A stretch of 64,000 nucleotides of DNA from Pseudomonadota bacterium (GTDB lineage Bacteria > Pseudomonadota > Gammaproteobacteria > Steroidobacterales > Steroidobacteraceae). The notes below the pieces were generated by a model. The model had not been told where the DNA came from. It saw nothing but the letters and a program-made list of their open reading frames with translations, and did no database searches. Positions 8,725 through 18,367 of the stretch are shown one piece after another. A program made the translations under genes and the position numbers. Each line of letters starts with the position of its first letter. The first letter of the stretch is position 1. The stretch spans positions 31,357 to 95,356 of the forward strand of contig JAJZSQ010000001.1 of NCBI GenBank assembly GCA_021849615.1, in the 5' to 3' direction.

Positions 8725-11040
8725 TTGAGCAGATCTCCCGCCACTGCCGTGCTGCGCGCGATTGCGGACCAGCCGTTTACGCTGCTGGGCGTCGTGCTTG
8801 TTGCCCTGGCTGCGGCGGGCGTGGCCGCGGCAGTCGGCGACCTCGCGCTGAGCCGGATTGTCCTTGGGGCCGTAACGAGCGTCGTCATCGCCGTCACCGC
8901 TTATCACACCGCTCGGGGCCTTCTGCGTGGGGACATCGGCGTCGATCTCATCGCGCTGCTGGCGATGCTCGGAGCGTTACTGCTCAGGCAGTACCTGGCC
9001 GGCGCGATCATCGCGGCCATGCTGGCAAGCGGGGTGACGCTCGAGCAGTACGCCACGGCGCGCGCACGGCGCGAACTGAGCAGTCTGGTCAGCCGTGCGC
9101 CGCGCATCGCGCATCGAGGAAGCGGCGACGCTTACGCCGATGTTGCGGTTCAGGACGTAACGGTAGGGGACGTCCTGCTGGTCAAATCAGGCGAGGTCGT
9201 TCCTGTCGACGGTCTCGTCGGTCCACAGGGCGCGGTCGTCGACGAGTCCTCGCTCACCGGGGAGTCACGGCCGGTCAAGATCGCCGCCGGTGCGCCAGTG
9301 CGCAGCGGCGCGAGCAACGCCGGCGGTCCGTTCGAACTGCGGGTGACGGCTGCGGTGGCCGACAGCACGTACGCCGCAATCGTTCGACTGGTGCAGGCGG
9401 CCGAGACCTCCAAGGCCCCCGTGGCACGACTCGCGGATCGATACGCGCTGGCCTTTCTCGCGGCGACCCTGGCCGTGTCCGCGGCGGCATGGTGGGTGTC
9501 CGGGGACGCGCAGCGCGCGCTGGCCGTGCTGGTGGTCGCGACGCCCTGTCCGCTGATTCTCGCCGTGCCCGCGGCCATCATGGCCGGGGTGTCCCGTGCG
9601 GCTCGCATGGGCATCATCATGAAGGGCGGCGCGCCCCTGGAGGGCTTGGCGCGCACCGAGGTCGTTCTACTCGACAAGACCGGCACGGTGACAGCGGCCC
9701 GTCCCGCAGTAGTTGCCGTGGACACGACTGGGGAGCTCTCGGTCGATGAGCTCCTGCGCCATGCCGCAGCCCTCGAACAGATGTCGGTTCATCCCTTCGC
9801 CCCGGCGATTCTGGAGGCGGCGCGCGCCCGCCAGCTGACGCTGGATTTCCCGGGCGAGGTCCACGAGCAGATGGGATTTGGCATCAGTGGAACTGTTGCC
9901 GGACGCCGCGTCGCCGTCGGGCAGTACGAATACGTGACGCCCGGTGTCGATCGTACTGAAGCCGTTCGATCGATCGAGCTTCGGGCGGCGGCGGATGGAT
10001 CCTCGTGCGTCTTCGTTGCCATCGACGGCGCGCTCGCCGGCGCCATGCTTCTGCAAGATCACATCCGGCCCGAGGCGCCCCGAGTCCTGCGCACGCTGCG
10101 CCAGAGCGGTGTGCGACGGATTCACCTCGTCACCGGAGACCATCCCGATGTGGCGGAGCTCGTCGGCGATGCGCTCGGCATCGATCGGGTGTTCGCCGAG
10201 CGCGCGCCAGACGAAAAAGTCGAAGTCGTCCGTACGGCTCGCCGCGAGGGCATCACGACGATGGTCGGGGACGGGATCAACGACGCGCCTGCTCTGGCCC
10301 TGGCCGATGTCGGCATTGCCATGGGCGCCAGAGGAGCCACCGCGGCCTCCGAGGCGGCCGACATCGTTCTCACCTCGGACCGCTTTGAAGACGTCGCGCG
10401 CGCGCTGAGCATCGCGCGCCGCACGCGAAACATTGCGCTGCAGAGCGTCTGGACGGGCATGGGCCTGTCCGTTGTGGCGATGGGGTTCGCCGCGGCAGGC
10501 TTCCTTCCGCCGATCGCCGGGGCGTTGCTGCAAGAAGTCATCGATGTCCTGGTGATTCTGAATGCACTGCGGGCGCTCGGCGGTCGCTTGCCGGGCGCGG
10601 CGGTGAGTCCCGAGGCGGCCCAGCTGGCCCGGGCGCTCGACAAGACCCACCAGTCGCTGCGCCCGCGCGTCAGCGAACTCGCCGAGCTGGCGGTGCGTCT
10701 CGATGCGCTGCCCCCAGTGGAAGCGCGGGCACAGCTGCAGCGGACGGCGCAGATGCTCGAGGAAGAGTTGCTGCCCCACGAGAACCACGAACAGCAGACG
10801 GTGTATCCCATCCTCGAGAGCCTGCTCGCTGGGGAGAACCCGACCGGCCCGCTGATCCACACCCACGGTGAAATCCGTCGGTTGAGTCGATTGTTTGCGC
10901 GGCGGGTCGCACAGCTGCCGTCGACCGGTCCCTCGCCGGAGGATCTGCGCGACATGCACCGGCTGCTGTACGGCTTGCATGCCATCCTCAGTCTTCACTT
11001 CGCGCAGGAGGACGAGCTCTATAGCCTGCTGACCGCGTGA
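8725..11040 (+). CDS. Heavy-metal P1B-type ATPase (P1B-5-like TPCPL motif) fused to a C-terminal hemerythrin-like domain
   Basis: DKTGTVT, GDGINDAPALALADVGIAMG, TM motif TPCPLILAVPAAI, QEVIDVLVILNALR, then HENHEQQTVYP...HTHGEIRRL...LHAILSLHFAQEDELYSLL. Start codon uncertain (TTG at 8725). Confidence 0.93.
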   Translation: MSRSPATAVLRAIADQPFTLLGVVLVALAAAGVAAAVGDLALSRIVLGAVTSVVIAVTAYHTARGLLRGDIGVDLIALLAMLGALLLRQYLAGAIIAAMLASGVTLEQYATARARRELSSLVSRAPRIAHRGSGDAYADVAVQDVTVGDVLLVKSGEVVPVDGLVGPQGAVVDESSLTGESRPVKIAAGAPVRSGASNAGGPFELRVTAAVADSTYAAIVRLVQAAETSKAPVARLADRYALAFLAATLAVSAAAWWVSGDAQRALAVLVVATPCPLILAVPAAIMAGVSRAARMGIIMKGGAPLEGLARTEVVLLDKTGTVTAARPAVVAVDTTGELSVDELLRHAAALEQMSVHPFAPAILEAARARQLTLDFPGEVHEQMGFGISGTVAGRRVAVGQYEYVTPGVDRTEAVRSIELRAAADGSSCVFVAIDGALAGAMLLQDHIRPEAPRVLRTLRQSGVRRIHLVTGDHPDVAELVGDALGIDRVFAERAPDEKVEVVRTARREGITTMVGDGINDAPALALADVGIAMGARGATAASEAADIVLTSDRFEDVARALSIARRTRNIALQSVWTGMGLSVVAMGFAAAGFLPPIAGALLQEVIDVLVILNALRALGGRLPGAAVSPEAAQLARALDKTHQSLRPRVSELAELAVRLDALPPVEARAQLQRTAQMLEEELLPHENHEQQTVYPILESLLAGENPTGPLIHTHGEIRRLSRLFARRVAQLPSTGPSPEDLRDMHRLLYGLHAILSLHFAQEDELYSLLTA

Positions 11041-11139
11041 GTCACCCGCGCATGCCATTCGCGAAACGGCATACGCACAAACGCTGCTTACGACCTGCGC
11101 GCTGCGGACTTATCGTCTCCTGCAGAGAGCGCAGCACCG

Positions 11140-12390
11140 ATGGACACCCCCGCAGAGCCCGCCGACACGACGGCGCAGCCCAAGGCGCCGCGTTGGCGGC
11201 TGAGTTCGCGGCGGCGCTGGGTCTGGGTCGCGATCGTGGCCGTGCTGCTGATCGCGATGGCGATCGGTCTGTGGCGATCGTTCCGGCCCAACGAGCGCAT
11301 CACGTACGTCACCGCGCAGGTGACCCGCGGCGCCGTCGAGCCTTACGTCACTGCCAGCGGCAGCGTCAACCCGGTCGTGACCATTCAGGTCGGCACCTAC
11401 GTTTCCGGGGTCATCCAGGGTCTGTATTGCGATTACAACACACGGGTGAAAGCCGGTCAGCTCTGCGCGCGCATCGACCCGCGGCCCTACCAGGTCGTCG
11501 TCGACCAGGACCGCGCCGCGCTGATCGCGGCCCGGGCACAGCTCGTCAAGGATGAAGCGAACCTCACGTACGCCCGGGCGGCGTCTGAGCGGCAGTCGCG
11601 TCTGCTCACCGATCACCTGACTTCGCAGGATGCCGCGGACGCGGCACGCAGCACCTACCAGCAGGTGAGCGCTCAGGTCAATCTGGATCGAGCGACCATC
11701 GGCCAGCGTGAGGCGAGTCTGCGAGCTGCGGAGGTCAATCTCGGCTACACGCGGATTACCTCGCCGGTTGACGGCATCGTGGTCACTCGAAACATCACCC
11801 AGGGACAGACGGTTGCTGCCAGCTTTCAGACGCCGACCCTCTTTCTCATCGCGACCGATCTGACGCAGATGCAGGTGGATGCGAACGTCAGCGAATCGGA
11901 TATCGGCCAGATCAAGGCCGGGGACACGGCCACGTTCACCGTGGAGGCATTCCCGTCAAATCTCTTTCGCGGCCGCGTCACCCAGGTGCGCCAGTCTCCG
12001 CAGACGATCCAGAATGTCGTGACCTACGACGTGGTGGTGAGCGCGCCGAATCCGCAGCTGCTCCTGAAGCCCGGGATGACCGCCGACGTGCGGATCGTGA
12101 CGGCGGATGTTCGCGATGCGCTGCGCGTGCCGGTGGAAGCGCTGCGCTATTGGCCGGCCTCGGTGCCGAAGCCGAACCAGAATCAGTCGGAGACTCAGAC
12201 CGTCTGGACGCTGAGCGACGGGAGTCCGGTCGCCGTACGGGTGGGCGCGGGTCTCTCCGATGATGTCTACGCGCAGATCATCTCCGGTGCGCTGCGGCCC
12301 GGAGAGCCGGTGATCATCGGGGAGCGATCGGGCAACGGCACCGCACCCTCATCTGCAGCGGCCCCGCGGCGCCGCTCGCCCTTCCTGTAA
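11140..12390 (+). CDS. macA: MacA-like periplasmic adaptor (HlyD/RND family)
   Basis: N-terminal TM, VTASGSVNPVVTIQVGTYVSGVI, long coiled coil, TRITSPVDGIVVTRNITQGQTV; adjacent to macB. Confidence 0.88.
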   Translation: MDTPAEPADTTAQPKAPRWRLSSRRRWVWVAIVAVLLIAMAIGLWRSFRPNERITYVTAQVTRGAVEPYVTASGSVNPVVTIQVGTYVSGVIQGLYCDYNTRVKAGQLCARIDPRPYQVVVDQDRAALIAARAQLVKDEANLTYARAASERQSRLLTDHLTSQDAADAARSTYQQVSAQVNLDRATIGQREASLRAAEVNLGYTRITSPVDGIVVTRNITQGQTVAASFQTPTLFLIATDLTQMQVDANVSESDIGQIKAGDTATFTVEAFPSNLFRGRVTQVRQSPQTIQNVVTYDVVVSAPNPQLLLKPGMTADVRIVTADVRDALRVPVEALRYWPASVPKPNQNQSETQTVWTLSDGSPVAVRVGAGLSDDVYAQIISGALRPGEPVIIGERSGNGTAPSSAAAPRRRSPFL

Positions 12391-12407
12391 TACTGCGGCC
12401 GACGCCG

Positions 12408-14486
12408 GTGAACAGTCCAGTCATCGAGACTCGGGATCTGCAGCGGGTGTATCGCTCCGGAGACCTCGAAGTCGTCGCCCTCGCGGGCGTCAGTCTGACC
12501 CTCGAGCGCGGCGAGTTGGTGGCGATCATGGGCGCCTCCGGATCGGGCAAGTCGACGCTTATGGCCGTGCTCGGCTGTCTGGATCGGCCCACCGGCGGGG
12601 AATATCGGCTCGAAGGTGCAGATGTCGCCGCCCTCGGTGAGAGTGCCCTGGCGCGCGTGCGCAGCGAGCGGCTGGGATTTGTATTCCAGAGCTTCAATCT
12701 CCTGGCGCGCACCAGCGCCCTCGACAATGTGGCGCTGCCGCTCTACTACGATCCGCGGGGTGGTGCGAGCGCGGCGCAGCGCTCACTGCGCGCTCGAGCC
12801 GCGCTCGCCCAGGTCGGACTCGCTGGCCGCGAACGCAACACGCCGGCGCAGTTGTCCGGCGGAGAACAGCAGCGAGTGGCCATCGCACGGGCGTTGATCA
12901 ATGCACCGGCCGTCGTGCTGGCCGATGAGCCCACCGGTAACCTCGATACGCGCAGTTCCCATGAGGTCATGGGGATTCTGGTGCGCCTCAATCGCGAACA
13001 GCACGTGACGGTCGTCGTGGTGACCCATGAGGCGGACATCGCGGCTTACGCGGACCGGGTGATCACGATGCGAGACGGCCGCATCGTGTCCGATGAGCGG
13101 CGCAATCCCCCCCCCGCCCCGCCGCCGTCCCCGCCGCCGGGGACCGCGCCGACGGCCGTGCCCCGTCGCAGTACGCTGCCGTTTGCCCGCATGATCCTCA
13201 GCAGCGCGCGGCAGGCCATCGTCCGCAACAAGATGCGCTCCGGGTTGACCACACTCGGGGTGCTGATCGGTGTCGCCGCGCTCATCGCCATGATGGCGGT
13301 CGGGATGGGTGCCAATCGGGCGGTCGGGGAGCTGATTCAGAGCCTCGGCACGAATATGCTCATCGTGCTGCCGGGGGCGACCACCGCCGGAGGGGTGCGC
13401 GCGGGTTTCGGTAGTGCCTCGACCCTGACGGTGGCCGATGCGGACGCAGTGCGCCGCGACGATGCCGCCGTGGCCAAGGTGGGCTACATCATCCGCCAGA
13501 GCGCTCAAGTGCAGTATCGCAATCAGAACTGGAGCACGCTCGTGCTCGGTACCAGCGCCAATTATGCCGAGATCACCAATTGGCACATCGCGAGCGGCCG
13601 GGCGTTCGACGCCGCGGATGTCGATGCTGCGGCACTGGTGGCGGACATCGGGCAGACCGTCGTTCACGAGCTGTTCCAGCCGTACGAGAATCCCGTCGGC
13701 GCGACCATTCTCATCAAGGGCGTGCCGATCAAAGTCATCGGCGTCTACCAGGCGAAAGGTCAGTCGCCCATGGGCCAGGATCAGGACGATCTGATCGTCA
13801 TCCCGTTCACCACGGCCGAACGGCGAGTGCTCGGGGTCGCCGCACCGATTCAATCGCAGGCGCAGAACGCCGGAACGACCTATCTCGCGCCGCCGAACCC
13901 GTTCGCGGTACAGCCGCGCCTGACCGGGTACGTGAACGCTATTTTCGTGCAGGCAGCAAGCGCATCCCAGGTCCAACGTGCCATGGACGAGGTGAGTGCC
14001 ACGCTGCGCCGACGCCATAACATTCGTCGGGGGGACACGGATGACTTCAGCGTGCGCAACCTCAGTCAGATTGCGACCGCGGCGCAGGGCAGCAGCCGGG
14101 TGATGGCACTCCTGCTGGCGACCGTTGCATCGATTTCACTGCTGGTCGGCGGCATCGGCATCATGAACATCCTGCTCGTATCGGTCACCGAGCGCACGCG
14201 CGAGATCGGTCTGCGCATGGCGCTTGGCGCTCGGCGTGCCCACGTCATGCTGCAGTTCCTCGCCGAGGCGGTGTTTCTGAGCGCGGCGGGCGGTACGGCC
14301 GGGATTGTGCTCGGGATCGGCACCTCGGAGCTGGTCGCCGTGATTGCGGGCTGGCCGATCGAACAGTCGCTCACCGCCGTGCTCGGCGGATTCCTGTTTT
14401 CGGCTATCGTCGGGGTGTTTTTCGGTTACTACCCGGCGCGCAAGGCCGCGGCGCTGAACCCGATCGAGGCGCTCCGCTACGAATGA
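12408..14486 (+). CDS. macB: MacB-like ABC transporter ATPase/permease
   Basis: Walker A GASGSGKST, signature LSGGEQQRVAIARAL, VVLADEPTGNLD, C-terminal FtsX-like TM domain. Confidence 0.93.
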   Translation: MNSPVIETRDLQRVYRSGDLEVVALAGVSLTLERGELVAIMGASGSGKSTLMAVLGCLDRPTGGEYRLEGADVAALGESALARVRSERLGFVFQSFNLLARTSALDNVALPLYYDPRGGASAAQRSLRARAALAQVGLAGRERNTPAQLSGGEQQRVAIARALINAPAVVLADEPTGNLDTRSSHEVMGILVRLNREQHVTVVVVTHEADIAAYADRVITMRDGRIVSDERRNPPPAPPPSPPPGTAPTAVPRRSTLPFARMILSSARQAIVRNKMRSGLTTLGVLIGVAALIAMMAVGMGANRAVGELIQSLGTNMLIVLPGATTAGGVRAGFGSASTLTVADADAVRRDDAAVAKVGYIIRQSAQVQYRNQNWSTLVLGTSANYAEITNWHIASGRAFDAADVDAAALVADIGQTVVHELFQPYENPVGATILIKGVPIKVIGVYQAKGQSPMGQDQDDLIVIPFTTAERRVLGVAAPIQSQAQNAGTTYLAPPNPFAVQPRLTGYVNAIFVQAASASQVQRAMDEVSATLRRRHNIRRGDTDDFSVRNLSQIATAAQGSSRVMALLLATVASISLLVGGIGIMNILLVSVTERTREIGLRMALGARRAHVMLQFLAEAVFLSAAGGTAGIVLGIGTSELVAVIAGWPIEQSLTAVLGGFLFSAIVGVFFGYYPARKAAALNPIEALRYE

Positions 14487-14510
14487 GCGTGCCGAGGGCC
14501 CGTGCGGTGC

Positions 14511-15317
14511 TCAGCGGCCGAGCGTCATGGAGAAGGAGAGCAGGCCGCCGCCCGGCAGCGGCGAGAACGCGATCCGCTGGCTCGGGACGCGGTTCAGGCC
14601 CATGAACGCATCGGTGAAGAACTCGGCGCAGAAGTTGCCGAGCGCCATTCCGAACAGCGTGTCCGAGGGATAGTGCCAGCCACCCTCGATGCGCGCCCAG
14701 GCCGTGGCGAAGGTCAGTCCGTGCAAACCCGCATCGAGCGCGACGCGCACGCCGTGCGTGAGCGGAATCTGGCGCAGGTTGATCATCGCAAGCCGCGTGT
14801 ACACGGCGGACGCCGTCGTGTGATTGGATGGGAAGCTGTGATCGTTGGCACGATTCGGCCGCTCTCGGTGCACCATGCGGCTGATCAGTGTATTGGATTC
14901 GATCGCGGTGGTTGCGGCGACGAGGTTGACCAGATAGCCCTTGGCCTTGTCTTCGAGCCACGTCTCGCCGAACGGCCCGCTGGGGGCAAGCAGCAGCGCG
15001 GCGATGTCGACGCCGACCGAGGCGCTGCGCAGCCGGTAACTCCAGCGGGTCGCATTGGCCTCGGAGCCGAAGATCGGGTTATGGGTGCGTCCCCAGCGGG
15101 AGATGCGCTGATCGAAGTGGCCCACCTGCAGCACCGCGGCGCCGGCGAGCGGTCCCCACACCCACGGGTCAGAGGCGGTCGTAGCCGCGGCGCGGCGCAC
15201 TCGCGCCCAGCCCGGGCGTACCGTCACGTTCTGTCCCCAGCGCGCAGTGTCCGGCAGCGTCGCGCAGCCGCCGAGCGCGAGTGCGGCCAGCAGCGCGAGC
15301 GCCCGGAGCCGGCACAT
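14511..15317 (-). CDS. PAP2-family phosphatase, predicted lipoprotein
   Basis: Lipobox ALGGC; RMVHRERPN, SFPSNHT, ARIEGGWHYPSD. Confidence 0.82.
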   Translation of the reverse strand: MCRLRALALLAALALGGCATLPDTARWGQNVTVRPGWARVRRAAATTASDPWVWGPLAGAAVLQVGHFDQRISRWGRTHNPIFGSEANATRWSYRLRSASVGVDIAALLLAPSGPFGETWLEDKAKGYLVNLVAATTAIESNTLISRMVHRERPNRANDHSFPSNHTTASAVYTRLAMINLRQIPLTHGVRVALDAGLHGLTFATAWARIEGGWHYPSDTLFGMALGNFCAEFFTDAFMGLNRVPSQRIAFSPLPGGGLLSFSMTLGR

Positions 15318-16169
15318 TCAGAAGCTCTTGTAGAAGCCGACGGACACGCCGCGCGGCAGGATTTCGACCAGCAGGGGGACCTTGCGCTGGGATGCCCAAT
15401 AGCCAAAGGCCGTCCCGAGCAGCCAGCCGGCGAGCACGTCGGACTGCCAGTGACCCTGGCTCTTCATGCGGCCATAAGCATCGTAGACCGGCAGCAGCTC
15501 GGCGGCCCAGATCCAGGGATAGCGGTGGCGGTAGTGCAGAATGAAAGGGGTGACGAAACTGGCCTGCAGCGTGACTTCGCCGCTCGGGAAGCTCTGATCG
15601 GTGCCCCGGAAAAACGCGTTAGGACCCTGGTTCTGGTAGGGGCGTGCGCGGCGGAACGTGTATTTCAACGCGTCTGCCGCGAAGCCCGCGAACACCGACG
15701 CGTCGGCGGATTGCCAGAACACGTGGCCGAGTCCCTTGTGATTGCCGAAAAACAGCGCGCCGGCCGCTTCGGCGGCAACGGTGCCGAATTCCAGGCCCAA
15801 TTGGTTCGACCGGGAGAAAATCCCGTTGTTGTCCTGCGGCTTGAGTTTGTAATCGATGCCGAAGGGCCCGTGACTGCTGCCTTCGTGGATGCGCATGGCG
15901 GCGAGGAACGCGACGGCGCCGGCCGTCGGCAGCACCCAGCGCTTGCGCCACCAGGCGCGAGCGCCCAGATGCATCTTCTTGCCGGTCGCCGGGCTCGATG
16001 TCACCGTCGTGGTGCTCGAGTGTGCGGATCGGTTCCGGGGCGCGCCGCCGGCCACGGCTCGCACCGGCGCGCACAACTGCAGCATGACCAGTGGCACCGC
16101 CGGCAGCAGCTTGCGCAACGCCGTGTTCCGTGTGGTGATCGCGGTTTCCGCTCCGACGGCTGCGTTCAT
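15318..16169 (-). CDS. PAP2-family protein with atypical PSGE motif
   Basis: KYTFRRARPYQNQG, SFPSGEVTLQASFV, YGRMKSQGHWQSDVLAGWLLG. Confidence 0.8.
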   Translation of the reverse strand: MNAAVGAETAITTRNTALRKLLPAVPLVMLQLCAPVRAVAGGAPRNRSAHSSTTTVTSSPATGKKMHLGARAWWRKRWVLPTAGAVAFLAAMRIHEGSSHGPFGIDYKLKPQDNNGIFSRSNQLGLEFGTVAAEAAGALFFGNHKGLGHVFWQSADASVFAGFAADALKYTFRRARPYQNQGPNAFFRGTDQSFPSGEVTLQASFVTPFILHYRHRYPWIWAAELLPVYDAYGRMKSQGHWQSDVLAGWLLGTAFGYWASQRKVPLLVEILPRGVSVGFYKSF

Positions 16170-16465
16170 AAGGCCCCCAGATCACGCGCTGCGATTGACC
16201 CGGTTCGCACGGCCCCGAGGGGTCATGCGCCGAACTTCAGGTCCGGATGTGCTGAACCGGCATCGACGGGCGTCGTAGACCGCGGGATGCCCCACGGCGC
16301 GGTACCCGACGACGCTTAGAAGGCGAGCGGGGCGGATGGTTCCCCCTGGAACGCGTGCTCACGTCGCACCGCGCCGGTGTGTCGCAAAATCATCACATCT
16401 GCTCGACGGCCGCCGCGGGTGTGGCACGCATTGTCCTGCGGCGCGCCGCTGGTAAGCTGGCGGGC

Positions 16466-17101
16466 ATGCACACCGCTTCGCCACCGGGCTTCGATGACGC
16501 GCAGCAGCGCTGGAATGAACGGTTCTCACAGCCGGGCTACCTGTTCGGGCGCGAGCCCAATGCCTTCCTGGTCCAGCAGAGCGCACGGCTGGCGCCGCGC
16601 TCGCGTGTCCTGTGCGTGGCCGACGGAGAGGGCCGCAACAGCACGTGGCTCGCCGCACGCGGTCACGAGGTGACCGCATTCGATCTGTCCCCGGTCGCGG
16701 TGCAAAAGGCGCAGGCCCTGGCCGCCGAGCAGGGCGTTCCGGTCGAGTATCTCATCGCGGGTGCCGACACCTGGACGTGGACGGAAGCGAAGTATGACGC
16801 GGTCGCGGCGATCTTCATCCAGTTTGCCGCGCCCGCGCTGCGCACCGCGCTGTTCGCGGGGATGTGGCAGACCCTCAAGTCCGGTGGACTGCTGTTGATT
16901 CAAGGCTACACGCCGAAGCAGCTGCAGTACCGGACAGGTGGACCTGGGCAGCTCGATCATCTGTATACGGCGGATCTGCTGCGTGAACTGCTGCCCGAGG
17001 CGCAGTGGCTCGAGCTGCGCGAGCACGATGCGGTGCTCGGTGAAGGCAGTGCCCATCGGGGTCCTTCTGCGCTCATCGATGCGGTGGCGCGCAAGCCGTA
17101 G
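16466..17101 (+). CDS. Class I SAM-dependent methyltransferase
   Basis: RVLCVADGEGRNSTWLAARGHEVTAFDLSPVAVQKAQALA. ATG 16466 preferred over ORF-track start. Confidence 0.88.
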   Translation: MHTASPPGFDDAQQRWNERFSQPGYLFGREPNAFLVQQSARLAPRSRVLCVADGEGRNSTWLAARGHEVTAFDLSPVAVQKAQALAAEQGVPVEYLIAGADTWTWTEAKYDAVAAIFIQFAAPALRTALFAGMWQTLKSGGLLLIQGYTPKQLQYRTGGPGQLDHLYTADLLRELLPEAQWLELREHDAVLGEGSAHRGPSALIDAVARKP

Positions 17102-17141
17102 TTCCGAGCCGAACGAGCGGCATTACAGGAGAGTCACCCGC

Positions 17142-18323
17142 GTGAATACTCGACCCTTGCCCCGGGACGCCTGGCTGCTGTGCTTCTCCGCATTCAGCGC
17201 CGATCTCGGCTATCAGGGCGTTACGGCGCTCTTTCCGCTGTACCTGGTGTTCCAGCTGCACGCATCGCTCTATGCGTACGGAGTCGTCACCGCAATTGCC
17301 TTCGGCGGCGGCGCTTTCGTCGGCTATCTCGGTGGACTGGCCGGAGATCGCTTCGACCGCAAGGCGGTGGCGGTGGCGGGCAATGTGCTGATTCCGCTGA
17401 TGGCGCTCGCGGGGCTTGCCCACTCGCTCGACCTGTCAGCGCTGCTGTACGTGCTGGGCTGGTGGGCGCGGTACTTCCGCAGCCCGCCGCGCCGGGCGCT
17501 GCTGGTGAGCGCGACGCCGCCGCAGGAACGCTCGCGCGCCTTCGGCACGCTCCACGCGCTCGACATCGGCGGCGGGATGCTCTCGGCGCTGCTGGCGCTC
17601 GGGGCGCTGTGGATGAAGATCCCGATCGCGACGATGATGCTCTGGGCGGTCGTGCCGCTGCTCGCCTCCACGGTGCTGCTGCTGCTCGTGCGCCGCGAGG
17701 AGGTGTATGGGCAACAGACTCCCGGCGCGCCGAGTGCCCATGCCCGTGTGCCGCGCCAGACGGTGCTGCTGGCGCTGCTGGTGTCCGCCACGTTGTACGG
17801 CTTCAGCTTCTACAACCTGGGCTTTCCGATCGTCACGGCCACCGCCGAGCATGCCGCGGCACGCTACGAGTGGGGTGTGCTCGCCTATGTGGTCTATCTC
17901 GGGGTCTCGGCGCTCAGCGGCTACGTGCTCGGCACGCGACGCACCTCCTCGGGCCGCGCCGTGTGGCTGTTCGGCTATCTGCCCTCGGCGCTCGGATCCG
18001 GTCTGATCGGCCTCACTGTGGCATGGCATCTGCAGCCGGCGGCAATCTATCTCGCCGTCGCGGTGCTGGGGTTCGGCATGGGGGCGGTGGAGACCTTTGA
18101 GCCGACGCTGGTGTCCTCGCTCGTCAGCCACACGCGCCTCGGGCGCGGCATGGGCTTCCTGTCGGTCTCGCGTGCCCTCGGGCAGTTCCTCTCGAACCTG
18201 GTCATGGGGCTGTTGTTCGTGTTCGGGCCCGCGGTGCCGTATGCCTATGCATTCGCCTCCGCGCTGCTGGCCGCGCTGGTCTTTGGCAGCGTCGAGCTCC
18301 TCGCACGGCGCCCCGCGGCGTAG
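17142..18323 (+). CDS. MFS transporter
   Basis: About 12 TM helices; GGLAGDRFDRKAVAVAGN; GTG 17142 start. Confidence 0.85.
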   Translation: MNTRPLPRDAWLLCFSAFSADLGYQGVTALFPLYLVFQLHASLYAYGVVTAIAFGGGAFVGYLGGLAGDRFDRKAVAVAGNVLIPLMALAGLAHSLDLSALLYVLGWWARYFRSPPRRALLVSATPPQERSRAFGTLHALDIGGGMLSALLALGALWMKIPIATMMLWAVVPLLASTVLLLLVRREEVYGQQTPGAPSAHARVPRQTVLLALLVSATLYGFSFYNLGFPIVTATAEHAAARYEWGVLAYVVYLGVSALSGYVLGTRRTSSGRAVWLFGYLPSALGSGLIGLTVAWHLQPAAIYLAVAVLGFGMGAVETFEPTLVSSLVSHTRLGRGMGFLSVSRALGQFLSNLVMGLLFVFGPAVPYAYAFASALLAALVFGSVELLARRPAA

Positions 18324-18335
18324 CGGGCCGCAAGC

Positions 18336-18367
18336 AAAAAAAAAGAAGACCCCGCGCGGGCGGGGTC
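18336..18367 (-). terminator. Intrinsic terminator read on the minus strand
   Basis: 8-bp stem GACCCCGC/GCGGGGTC, 4-nt loop; A9 on the + strand at 18336-18344 gives a T9 run on the minus strand. Confidence 0.8.

Noticed and set aside
14502-16319. 605-aa plus-strand ORF opposite the PAP2 genes
   Set aside because: Antisense shadow; PAP2 motifs are clear on the minus strand.
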